DNA of 28,142 bases. Source: DASUNQ01 sp044866775. GTDB lineage: Bacteria; Acidobacteriota; Thermoanaerobaculia; Multivoradales; UBA5704. Each line of letters begins with the position of its first letter. The stretch's first letter is position 1. Of this stretch, positions 14,802-20,816 are shown piece by piece. A program made the translations under genes and the position numbers. The notes beneath the pieces are model-generated. The model had not been told where the DNA came from. It worked only from the letters and a program-made list of their open reading frames with translations, and ran no database searches. The DNA lies in contig JBIOUG010000154.1 in NCBI GenBank assembly GCA_044866775.1, forward strand, positions 1-28,142, in the 5' to 3' direction.

Positions 14802-17261
14802 ATGAGCCGCAAGCGCGTAGTCCTGCTCGTCCTGGCCCTGCTCCTGGCCGGGGCCGGCCTCGCCGCCGCCCAGGCGCCGGGGCGGATCGAAGGCCGCGTC
14901 ACGCGGACGGACGGCACCGGTCTCGGTGGCGTCATGGTCCGCATCGACGAGGTCGAAGCCGTGACGGTGACCGAGGCCGACGGCTCCTTCGTCCTCGCCA
15001 ACGTCCCGCCCGGCAGCTACACCGTCAACTTCGAGCTCCTCGATCGCACCGACAGCCAGGCGGGCGTCGAGGTCACGGCGGGCGGCACGGCCCGCGTCGA
15101 CAAGACGGTCGACTGGGACGTCTCCTTCGCCGAGACGATCACCGTCACCTCGGCCTCGCGCCGCGTCGAGCGGATCACCGAGGCGCCGGCCGCGGTGACC
15201 CTGGTCACCGAGCAGGAGATCAAGCGCGAGGCTTCGCACGGCCAGCTCCCGAAGCTGCTCGAGTTCACGCCCGGCGCCGAGGTCACGCAGAGCGGCGTCT
15301 ACGACTTCAACTTCAACACCCGCGGCCTCAACAGCTCGCTCAACCGCCGGGTGGTGACGCTGATCGACGGCCGCGACCCCTCGGTCCCCTTCCTCGGCGC
15401 GCAGGAGTGGGCGGCGATCTCGTTCCCGCTCGACGACCTGGCGAGCGCCGAGCTGGTGCGCGGCCCGAGCTCCGCGCTCTACGGCGCCAACGCCTACAAC
15501 GGCGTGCTCAACCTGACCACCAAGCAGCCGCGCTACAGCCAGGGCGGCGAGGTGCGGCTGACCGCCGGCGAGCTCGGCACGACCAACGGCGACTTCCGCT
15601 GGGCGACCGGTCTCGGCAACGACTTCTACCTGAAGCTCCTCGGCGGCTATCACGCGAGCGAGGACTACTCGGTCTCGCGCAACGTCAGGCCCGAGTACGG
15701 CACCGGCTTCTGCACCGCCTCCGGGCAGCAGGACTGCCTGCCGCGCGAGCGCATCCCGCTGGTCATCGAGGACGACGACGAGATCAAGTTCGCCGGCATC
15801 CGCCTCGACAAGTACCTGGCGAGCGGCAGCGTCTTCACGCTCGAGACCGGCAGGGCGGAGCTCGAAGGGCCGGTCTTCCAGACCGGCATCGGCCGCGTCC
15901 AGCTCACCGACGTCAACCGCCCGTGGGGGCGCTTCAACTTCACCTCCACGCACTGGAACCTGCTCGGCACCTACAACCGGCGCGACGCCAACGATCAACG
16001 CTCGCTGGCGTCGGGCGCGCCGCTCTACCTCGACGACGAGAACTGGGGGGTGGAGCTGCAGGGCAACAGCGAGTTCGCGAACGGCCGCGGGCGGATCGTG
16101 GGCGGGCTGTCGTACAGCGAGGAGACGATCGACAGCGCCAACCCGCAGGGTGTCCAGACGCTGGTCTTCCGGCCCATCGACGCCGACATGCAGGCGGCCT
16201 ACGCGCAGGCCGACTTCGACCTCACCGACAGCCTCAAGGTGGTCCTCGCCGGGCGCTACGACGAGAGCTCGCTGCACGACTCGCAGTTCTCGCCCAAGGC
16301 GTCGCTGGTCTGGGGGATCAACCCGAACCACACCCTGCGCTTCACCTACAACGAGGCCTTCCAGGTCGCCAACTACTCGGAGTTCTTCCTCCAGGCGCGC
16401 ACCACGCTGCCCGGCACGACGACCTCGGCGCTCAACCTCTCGGCGATCGAGAACGGGCTGCGCCAGGCGATCCCGACCCTCCCCCCTCTCGGCTTCGGCA
16501 GCATCCCGGTGATGGCGCTCGGCAACGAGGACCTGGAGGTGGAGGAGATCAAGAGCTGGGAGGTGGGCTACAGCGCGATCCTCGGGCGGCGGGCGTTCCT
16601 GACTCTCGACTACTACAACAGCACGCTCACCAACTTCATCACCGACCTGCTTCCCAACCTGGGAGTGCTCGGCCGGCTGAACACCAACTTCGGCGCCTAC
16701 GCGCCGCCGGCGGCGCTTCCCGAGCCGGTGCGCCAGGCGATCCTGAACACGCTGCGGGCGAACCTCCCGCCCACGCTCTTCCCGTTCCTCTCGAACAACC
16801 TCGACGGCTCGCCGATCGTCGCCCTCGCCTCCTACACCAACTTCGGCGAGGTCGACACGCAGGGCATCGAAGCGGCGCTCAACGTCGCCATCGACCAGCA
16901 CTGGTCGTTCGACACCAGCTACGCCTGGTTCGACTTCGAGGTCCAGCAGGACATCCCGGGCGACCCGCTGCAGCCGAACGCGCCCGAGAACCAGTTCAAG
17001 GCCGGCATCTCCTACGTCGCCGACCGCTTCGACACCGCGGTCAAGATGCGCTGGGTCGACGAGTTCGAGTGGTTCGTCGGGCCGTTCCGCGGCACGGTGC
17101 CGTCCTACGAGGTGGTGGACCTGTCGGCCAACTACCACATCGGCGACAACTGGACGGTCGGCCTCAACGTCGCCAACCTGCTCGACGACAATCACTTCGA
17201 GGCCTTCGGCGGCGACCTCCTGGAGCGCCGCGCCCTCGGGCACGTCGCGTACCGCTGGTAG
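14802..17261 (+). CDS. TonB-dependent receptor with N-terminal carboxypeptidase-regulatory-like domain
   Basis: The 819-residue outer-membrane receptor takes up an unknown substrate with energy from TonB-ExbBD. A signal peptide (MSRKRVVLLVLALLLAGAGLAAAQ) is followed by a Greek-key carboxypeptidase-regulatory-like domain (about 27-105, GRIEGRVTRTDGTGLGG...ADGSFVLANVPPGSYTV). The plug (about 120-235) contains EAPAAVTLVTEQEI and VRGPSSALYGANAYNGVLNL, and the 22-stranded barrel ends in an aromatic residue (HVAYRW). GGAGG at 14793-14797 lies 4 nt before the ATG. No SusD-like gene follows, so it is not a polysaccharide-utilisation pair. The TIATSASRR-like TonB box region (ETITVTSASRRVERITEAP) sits just before the plug, as usual for this group. 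Confidence 0.95.
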   Translation: MSRKRVVLLVLALLLAGAGLAAAQAPGRIEGRVTRTDGTGLGGVMVRIDEVEAVTVTEADGSFVLANVPPGSYTVNFELLDRTDSQAGVEVTAGGTARVDKTVDWDVSFAETITVTSASRRVERITEAPAAVTLVTEQEIKREASHGQLPKLLEFTPGAEVTQSGVYDFNFNTRGLNSSLNRRVVTLIDGRDPSVPFLGAQEWAAISFPLDDLASAELVRGPSSALYGANAYNGVLNLTTKQPRYSQGGEVRLTAGELGTTNGDFRWATGLGNDFYLKLLGGYHASEDYSVSRNVRPEYGTGFCTASGQQDCLPRERIPLVIEDDDEIKFAGIRLDKYLASGSVFTLETGRAELEGPVFQTGIGRVQLTDVNRPWGRFNFTSTHWNLLGTYNRRDANDQRSLASGAPLYLDDENWGVELQGNSEFANGRGRIVGGLSYSEETIDSANPQGVQTLVFRPIDADMQAAYAQADFDLTDSLKVVLAGRYDESSLHDSQFSPKASLVWGINPNHTLRFTYNEAFQVANYSEFFLQARTTLPGTTTSALNLSAIENGLRQAIPTLPPLGFGSIPVMALGNEDLEVEEIKSWEVGYSAILGRRAFLTLDYYNSTLTNFITDLLPNLGVLGRLNTNFGAYAPPAALPEPVRQAILNTLRANLPPTLFPFLSNNLDGSPIVALASYTNFGEVDTQGIEAALNVAIDQHWSFDTSYAWFDFEVQQDIPGDPLQPNAPENQFKAGISYVADRFDTAVKMRWVDEFEWFVGPFRGTVPSYEVVDLSANYHIGDNWTVGLNVANLLDDNHFEAFGGDLLERRALGHVAYRW

Positions 17262-17283
17262 GAGGGGAGGAAGAGGGAGAGGG

Positions 17284-17350
17284 AAGCTCGGCGCGGTGGG
17301 GGGAACCCCCGGGCCCGTCACGGGTCCGGGAATCCCATCGCGCCAAGCTT
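17284..17350 (+). terminator. Long nested inverted repeat after the receptor gene
   Basis: AAGCTCGGCGCG (17284-17295) pairs with CGCGCCAAGCTT (17339-17350) with one mismatch, and inside it CCCGGGCCCG (17308-17317) pairs with CGGGTCCGGG (17321-17330) allowing one G-U. It lies between the receptor stop and the tRNA promoter, where it probably ends receptor transcription. No U-tract follows. Confidence 0.55.
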
Positions 17351-17352
17351 CG

Positions 17353-17381
17353 TTGACACCTTCGGATCGCTGCTCTAGACT
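17353..17381 (+). promoter_or_regulatory. Strong sigma70-type promoter for the tRNA cluster
   Basis: TTGACA (17353-17358, perfect), a 17-nt spacer and TAGACT (17376-17381, 4 of 6) lie 14 nt upstream of the first tRNA. The following GC-rich stretch (CCGCG) is typical of a stable-RNA discriminator. Confidence 0.8.
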
Positions 17382-17395
17382 GCCGCGTCGCACGT

Positions 17396-17469
17396 CGGGG
17401 CGTGGCGCAGCCTGGTAGCGCACCTGCCTTGGGCGCAGGGGGTCCCCAGTTCAAATCTGGGCGCCCCGA
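17396..17469 (+). tRNA. tRNA-Pro (anticodon UGG)
   Basis: The acceptor stem CGGGGCG/CGCCCCG, a normal D arm, the anticodon stem CCTGC/GCAGG with loop CTTGGGC (anticodon TGG) and the T arm with TTCAAAT all fold. Discriminator A. CCA is not encoded. Confidence 0.95.
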
Positions 17470-17526
17470 TACCGACGGCGCGGGCTGGGCAAGCGCTCCG
17501 GCGGCGCCTTCGGGTCCGCGCAGCGG

Positions 17527-17603
17527 CTGCCTGTAGCTCAGTTGGATAGAGCAGCGGCCTTCTAAGCCGCGGGTCGGGGGTTCGAATCCCTCCAGGCAGG
17601 CCA
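17527..17603 (+). tRNA. tRNA-Arg (anticodon UCU)
   Basis: The acceptor stem is CTGCCTG/CAGGCAG. The anticodon stem GCGGC/GCCGC holds the loop CTTCTAA (anticodon TCT). The T loop is TTCGAAT. Discriminator G is followed by an encoded CCA (17601-17603). Confidence 0.95.
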
Positions 17604-17624
17604 CCCCTTAGATCAGAAAAGAAT

Positions 17625-17701
17625 GGTGAGTGTAGCTCAATCGGTAGAGCGCTGGACTGTGGCTCCAGTGGTTGAGGGTTCGATCCCCTTCACTCACCCC
17701 A
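17625..17701 (+). tRNA. tRNA-His (anticodon GUG)
   Basis: The acceptor stem GTGAGTG/CACTCAC is preceded by the extra G(-1) at 17625 that faces C73, the histidine identity pair. The anticodon stem CTGGA/TCCAG has the loop CTGTGGC (anticodon GTG). CCA is encoded (17699-17701). Confidence 0.95.
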
Positions 17702-17707
17702 ATCGAT

Positions 17708-17784
17708 GCGCCCTTAGCTCAGCTGGATAGAGCGACAGCCTCCGGAGCTGTAGGTCAGAGGTTCGAATCCTCTAGGGCGCACCA
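17708..17784 (+). tRNA. tRNA-Arg (anticodon CCG)
   Basis: The acceptor stem is GCGCCCT/AGGGCGC and the anticodon stem ACAGC/GCTGT holds the loop CTCCGGA (anticodon CCG). The T loop is TTCGAAT and ACCA is encoded at the 3' end. It is the last tRNA of the cluster, next to a decayed toxin-antitoxin region. Confidence 0.95.
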
Positions 17785-17827
17785 AACCCTCCTTCGCCGC
17801 CGAGACAGGCAGCAGGCCCGCTAAGAA

Positions 17828-18161
17828 TCAGCTCAGCCCCAGCCAGCGGCGCAAGGCGCCGTCCGCAGCTTCCAACTCGCTGTCGTCGCACCGGCCGATC
17901 TCGGCGTCGATGGCGGAGCGCGGAACGCTGACGATCTTGTCGACCATGATCTGGGAGGCGGTCCGCAGCCCCGTGCGCTCGCCGGGCGGCAGAGGGATGC
18001 GGAAGAGGGGCGCGTCGACGCAGTCCGATGTGATCGGACAGATCGTGACACTCTGGTGCGTGGGGTTGAAGAGGTCCGACTACGACCAGGGCCGGACGGG
18101 GCTTGCGGGTGTACGCGCCTCTCGCCGCCACGACGACGATGGCGCCCCGCGTCACCTCCAT
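17828..18161 (-). pseudogene. MazF/PemK-family toxin, frameshifted
   Basis: Read from ATG 18161, the first 27 codons give the typical MazF start (TRGAIVVVAARGAYTRKPRPALVV). After about 18075-18085 the family sequence continues in another frame: FNPTHQSVTICPITSD, then PGERTGLRTASQIMVDKI, ending in LRRWLGLS and TGA at 17828-17830. The total of 334 nt is two short of a whole MazF frame of about 111 residues, consistent with a 2-nt deletion where LVVQSDLFN would be expected. MazF toxins are ribosome-independent mRNA endonucleases. This copy would be inactive unless the shift is a sequencing error. It overlaps the antitoxin stop by 10 nt, as in intact modules. Confidence 0.82.
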
Positions 18162-18427
18162 CCCCGCGTGTCGGCGGTCTGTTCCACGAACTCGAGAGCT
18201 TCTCTTTCCGACCGGCGACGACTGACGAGGAGCGATTGACGGCGAGCCTCCTGCTCTGCCTCGAGGTTCCCCGCCTCACCGCCCAAGCCGGCGGCGAGAA
18301 TCTCGCGCGCCACCTCACTCTTGGTCTTGCGGCGGCGGCGGGCCTCTCGCGCGAGCGAACGCGTGAGGTCGGCGCCGATGCGGACGGTCAACACGGCGGA
18401 CGTCTTCTCTGCGCGGCTCATCGTCAT
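18152..18427 (-). CDS. Ribbon-helix-helix antitoxin (MazE-like partner)
   Basis: The 91-residue protein has a basic ribbon-helix-helix DNA-binding domain near its N-terminus (SAVLTVRIGADLTRSLAREARRR, KTKSEVAREILAAGL) and a Glu-rich C-terminal tail that in this class blocks the toxin. It directly precedes the frameshifted MazF-type gene with a short overlap, the usual antitoxin-first order with translational coupling. Start ATG 18427 or 18421; no clear Shine-Dalgarno is seen. With the toxin broken, the antitoxin may persist as an orphan regulator. Confidence 0.8.
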   Translation of the reverse strand: MTMSRAEKTSAVLTVRIGADLTRSLAREARRRRKTKSEVAREILAAGLGGEAGNLEAEQEARRQSLLVSRRRSEREALEFVEQTADTRGWR

Positions 18428-18596
18428 ACGGTACGACAGCCGGCCGCCGCTCGCAACGCCGGCGCCGCGCTGCTCTGCTCGGCACCGACGCCGGGGCACA
18501 GGGCACGGATTCTCATCCTTCTGCCGGCACCAGCTGCGAGGCACCTACGAGCTGCCCGACAAGGTAGGCAGCGGCGCGTAGCCAGGCAAGGACGGT

Positions 18597-18772
18597 GTGC
18601 GAGGAGACCGGATCGTGTGGTCCGGCGACGCTTCGCCTCGGCATCGGCGAAGGCGACGAGGCTCGCCGGGCTTGCGCCCGAGCACCTGCGCGTCCTGCCG
18701 GAGGCGTACTACCGGCGGTTTCCGGCGCTGCGCGGGCGCGAGACGGTCACCTGGTGTCTTGACGAGAGGTAG
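18597..18772 (+). pseudogene. Unidentified gene remnant, possibly frameshifted
   Basis: Two adjoining frames both look protein-like. GDRIVWSGDAS follows a GTG at about 18597, and a second frame gives ASAKATRLAGLAPEHLRVL, then PEAYYRRFPALRGRETVTW, ending CLDER and TAG at 18770-18772. Joined, they would make one small domain with a frameshift near 18635. I do not recognise the family. The rest of the stretch 18428-18813 shows no convincing gene and looks like decayed DNA next to the toxin-antitoxin remnant. Confidence 0.35.
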
Positions 18773-18813
18773 TCCATGAGAGAGCGAAGCCGAGCGGCGT
18801 CCCCGGCCGGCCT

Positions 18814-19218
18814 CTAGCCTGTCTTCCGCCCCAGGTCGGCGAAGACCTCGCGGATCGCGCCGCGGATCATCGCCTCGATCTGCTCGGTCGTGATCGGCCC
18901 GCCCGGCTGCGGCGGCTCGTTGCCCTGGATCCGCGACACCAGGTCGAGCAGCTTCTTGCCGGTGGGGCTGGAGAGCTCCTTCCGCGAGCGGGGGAAGACG
19001 AGCTGGAAGAACTCGCCCGCGTCGAGCTCGATGACCTCGCCGATGTCGAGGACGTGCTTGACCTTGAGCTCGATACCGCCGGAGAAGAGGCGGGAGAGGT
19101 AGCCGGCGCTCAGACCCAGGCGGCGCTCGACCTCCCGGTTGCTGGCGCCGGAGAGGCGGATGGCGGTCTTCAGCAGCTCGGCGATTCTAGCGATTTCGGC
19201 GTCGTTGTGGTCGTCCAT
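18814..19218 (-). CDS. XRE-family helix-turn-helix regulator
   Basis: The 134-residue protein has an N-terminal Cro/C1-type HTH (LLKTAIRLSGASNREVERRLGLSAGYLSRLFSGG) followed by a helical region (VLDIGEVIELDAGEFFQLVFP) and a C-terminal tail ending in EQIEAMIRGAIREVFADLGRKTG, probably for dimerisation. ATG 19218 (MDDHNDAEIAR) is preferred over GTG 19236 because no ribosome binding site precedes either one and a -10-like TATACT lies 8 nt upstream of the ATG, suggesting a leaderless mRNA. The target is unknown. It is a single gene upstream of the decayed toxin-antitoxin region. Confidence 0.8.
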   Translation of the reverse strand: MDDHNDAEIARIAELLKTAIRLSGASNREVERRLGLSAGYLSRLFSGGIELKVKHVLDIGEVIELDAGEFFQLVFPRSRKELSSPTGKKLLDLVSRIQGNEPPQPGGPITTEQIEAMIRGAIREVFADLGRKTG

Positions 19219-19226
19219 TAGACGGG

Positions 19227-19232
19227 AGTATA
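19227..19232 (-). promoter_or_regulatory. -10-like TATACT immediately before the XRE gene
   Basis: TATACT matches the sigma70 -10 consensus at 5 of 6 positions and would place the transcription start at or within 1-3 nt of the ATG at 19218. No good -35 is seen at the normal distance, so support is limited. Confidence 0.35.
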
Positions 19233-19261
19233 CCACAGAATCGGCATAGGTCGCTGGGCAG

Positions 19262-19966
19262 CTACGGATGGCGCGGGCCGAAGAGCGCGGTGCCGACGCG
19301 GACGTGGGTGGCGCCTTCCTCGATCGCCACCTCGAAGTCGTCGCTCATCCCCATCGAGAGCCACCCCGGCCAGCCGCGCCACTCGGGGCGGGCGGCGAGG
19401 TCGTCGCGCAGGGAGCGGAGGGCGCGGAACCAGGGGCGGGAGTCCTCCGGCGAGTCGCCCTGGGGCGGGATGGCCATCAGGCCGACGATCTTGAGATGAC
19501 TGGTTCCGGCGAGTGGGCGAACGGCCGCGGCGAGCCCCGCGGGCGCGAAGCCGTGCTTGCTCGCTTCACCGGCGAGGTTGACCTCGAGCAAGCCGGGGAG
19601 CTCCCGGCCGCGCGCCGCCGCCTCGCGCTCCAGGTGCTCGGCGATGCTCGGACGGTCGACCGAATGGACGGCGGCGAAGAGCTCGACGGCGCGGCGGGCC
19701 TTGTTCGACTGCAGCGGACCGATCAGGTGCCACTCGGCCGCGGCTGGCAGGGCCGCCACCTTCTCGGCCGCCTCCTGCACGCGGTTCTCGCCGAGGACGT
19801 GCAGGCCGGCGTCCCAGGCGGCGCGGGCGGCGGCGGCGGGCTGGCCCTTGCTGACGCCGACCAGGCGGACCTCCTCGGGGCGGCGGCCGGCGCGGGCGCA
19901 GGCGGCGGCGATGCGCTCTTCGATCGCCCGCAGGCGCGCGGCGATCGCTTCCGGGTCGGCGGTCAG
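19262..19966 (-). CDS. YggS/PLPBP-family pyridoxal-5'-phosphate homeostasis protein
   Basis: The 234-residue single-domain TIM-barrel PLP protein of the alanine-racemase-like fold holds and delivers PLP rather than catalysing a reaction. The PLP lysine is K40 in RLVGVSKGQPA. Other family blocks are LGENRVQEA, EWHLIGPLQSNKAR, LLEVNLAGEASKHGF, LKIVGLMAIPP and LSMGMSDDFEVAIEEGATHVRVG. No ATG, GTG or TTG lies at the expected N-terminus. The best start is CTG at 19966, which overlaps the upstream TGA (CTGA) and has GAGGA (19973-19977) 6 nt before it. It gives MTADPEAIAARLRAIEERI, the right length for the family. The alternative, GTG 19999, would lie inside the upstream gene without a Shine-Dalgarno. 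Confidence 0.9.
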   Translation of the reverse strand: MTADPEAIAARLRAIEERIAAACARAGRRPEEVRLVGVSKGQPAAAARAAWDAGLHVLGENRVQEAAEKVAALPAAAEWHLIGPLQSNKARRAVELFAAVHSVDRPSIAEHLEREAAARGRELPGLLEVNLAGEASKHGFAPAGLAAAVRPLAGTSHLKIVGLMAIPPQGDSPEDSRPWFRALRSLRDDLAARPEWRGWPGWLSMGMSDDFEVAIEEGATHVRVGTALFGPRHP

Positions 19967-20703
19967 GCGCTGTCCTCGATGTAGAGGATCCGCTTGCACG
20001 AGTCGCAGAGCATGAGCGCGCCGCTGTTCCGGATCTCGACCACGACCTGCGGCCGCACACGGTAGTTGCAGGCGCCGCAGTGCCACTCCATCGGGCCGCG
20101 CGGGCCGCGGTCGATGCGCCGCACCGGCGCCAGCGCGCCGCCGTGGTAGCGGTCGCGGATGCGGTCGAACTGGGCGACGACGCTGCGCGGCAACTGCTCG
20201 CGGAGGGTTTGGATCTCGCCCTTGAGCGCCTCGACCTCGCTCGCGACGCCGGGCTTCTCGGCCTCCCAGCGCGCCAGCTCCTCGTGGTAGCGGCCGTCGA
20301 GCTCGCGGAAGGACTCGCGGCGGGCGGCGAGCTCGCTCTGGGCGCGCTCGTTGCGCTCGAGGGCGGCGAGCCCGGCCTCCTCCTGCTGCGCGATGAGCGC
20401 CTTGACGGTGTCGATCTCCTGCAGGAGGGCCCCGTACTCGCGTTGGGTGGTGACGGCGTTGATCTGCTGCTGGTAGCGCTTGAGCTTGGTCTGGGCGTCG
20501 GCGGCGGCGGCCTCGGCGATGCGCCGGTCGTGGGCCGCGGTCTCGACCGCCGCCTCGAGGGCGGCGATCTCCTCGCGCGCCAGGCTGTGCTGGTCGTGCA
20601 GGTCACTCATCCAGTCGGGGATGGTGTGCAGCCGCCGGTCGGCCTCCTGTAACCGGGTCACTGCGCGTTGCAGATCGACGACGGTCTCGAGGACTTGCGC
20701 CAT
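19963..20703 (-). CDS. Coiled-coil protein with C-terminal C4 zinc ribbon
   Basis: The protein of about 246 residues consists of a long antiparallel coiled coil (about residues 10-175, heptad-like, rich in Glu, Ala, Leu and Arg) followed by a zinc ribbon with CGAC and CDSC knuckles (WHCGACNYRV...LMLCDSCKRILYIED). This is the zf-RING_7 (PF02591) architecture, found in many bacteria and often near YggS or ribonuclease HI genes; its role is poorly known and may be nucleic-acid binding. Two ATGs are possible (20712 and 20703). GGAGG at 20716-20720 is 3 nt from the first and 12 nt from the second, so I chose 20703. The gene follows the tRNA(CAU) by 40 nt on the same strand and overlaps the CTG start of the YggS gene. 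Confidence 0.88.
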   Translation of the reverse strand: MAQVLETVVDLQRAVTRLQEADRRLHTIPDWMSDLHDQHSLAREEIAALEAAVETAAHDRRIAEAAAADAQTKLKRYQQQINAVTTQREYGALLQEIDTVKALIAQQEEAGLAALERNERAQSELAARRESFRELDGRYHEELARWEAEKPGVASEVEALKGEIQTLREQLPRSVVAQFDRIRDRYHGGALAPVRRIDRGPRGPMEWHCGACNYRVRPQVVVEIRNSGALMLCDSCKRILYIEDSA

Positions 20704-20743
20704 ATGAAGCATTTCCCTCCAACCCTTCCGGGCACGCCGGGTG

Positions 20744-20816
20744 TGGGTCCACCTGGATTCGAACCAGGGACCTGCCGGTTATGAGCCGGACGCTCTCACC
20801 GCTGAGCTATGGACCC
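20744..20816 (-). tRNA. tRNA with anticodon CAU (tRNA-Met, or tRNA-Ile2 if lysidine-modified)
   Basis: On the minus strand the acceptor stem is GGGTCCA/TGGACCC and the D arm is GCTC/GAGC. The anticodon loop CTCATAA (CAT) lies on the stem TCCGG/CCGGC, with a mismatch in the outermost pair. The T arm is CCTGG/CCAGG with TTCGAAT. CCA is not encoded. It is not an initiator: the 1-72 pair is G-C and the GGG/CCC anticodon stem typical of initiators is absent. Elongator Met and Ile2 cannot be told apart by eye. The first 21 nt overlap the 3' end of the upstream sulfatase-like gene. Confidence 0.93.

Noticed and set aside
13217..17423. Very long open frames on both strands (over 1300 codons) across the GGDEF, PEP-enzyme-like and TonB receptor region
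   Set aside because: They are out-of-frame or antisense shadows of real genes, caused by the very high GC content. They give Arg/Pro/Ala-rich sequence with no domains.
17708..18814. Genomic-island attachment site at tRNA-Arg (CCG)
   Set aside because: No integrase gene, and no second copy of the tRNA 3' end (TTCGAATCCTCTAGGGCG) elsewhere in the window.
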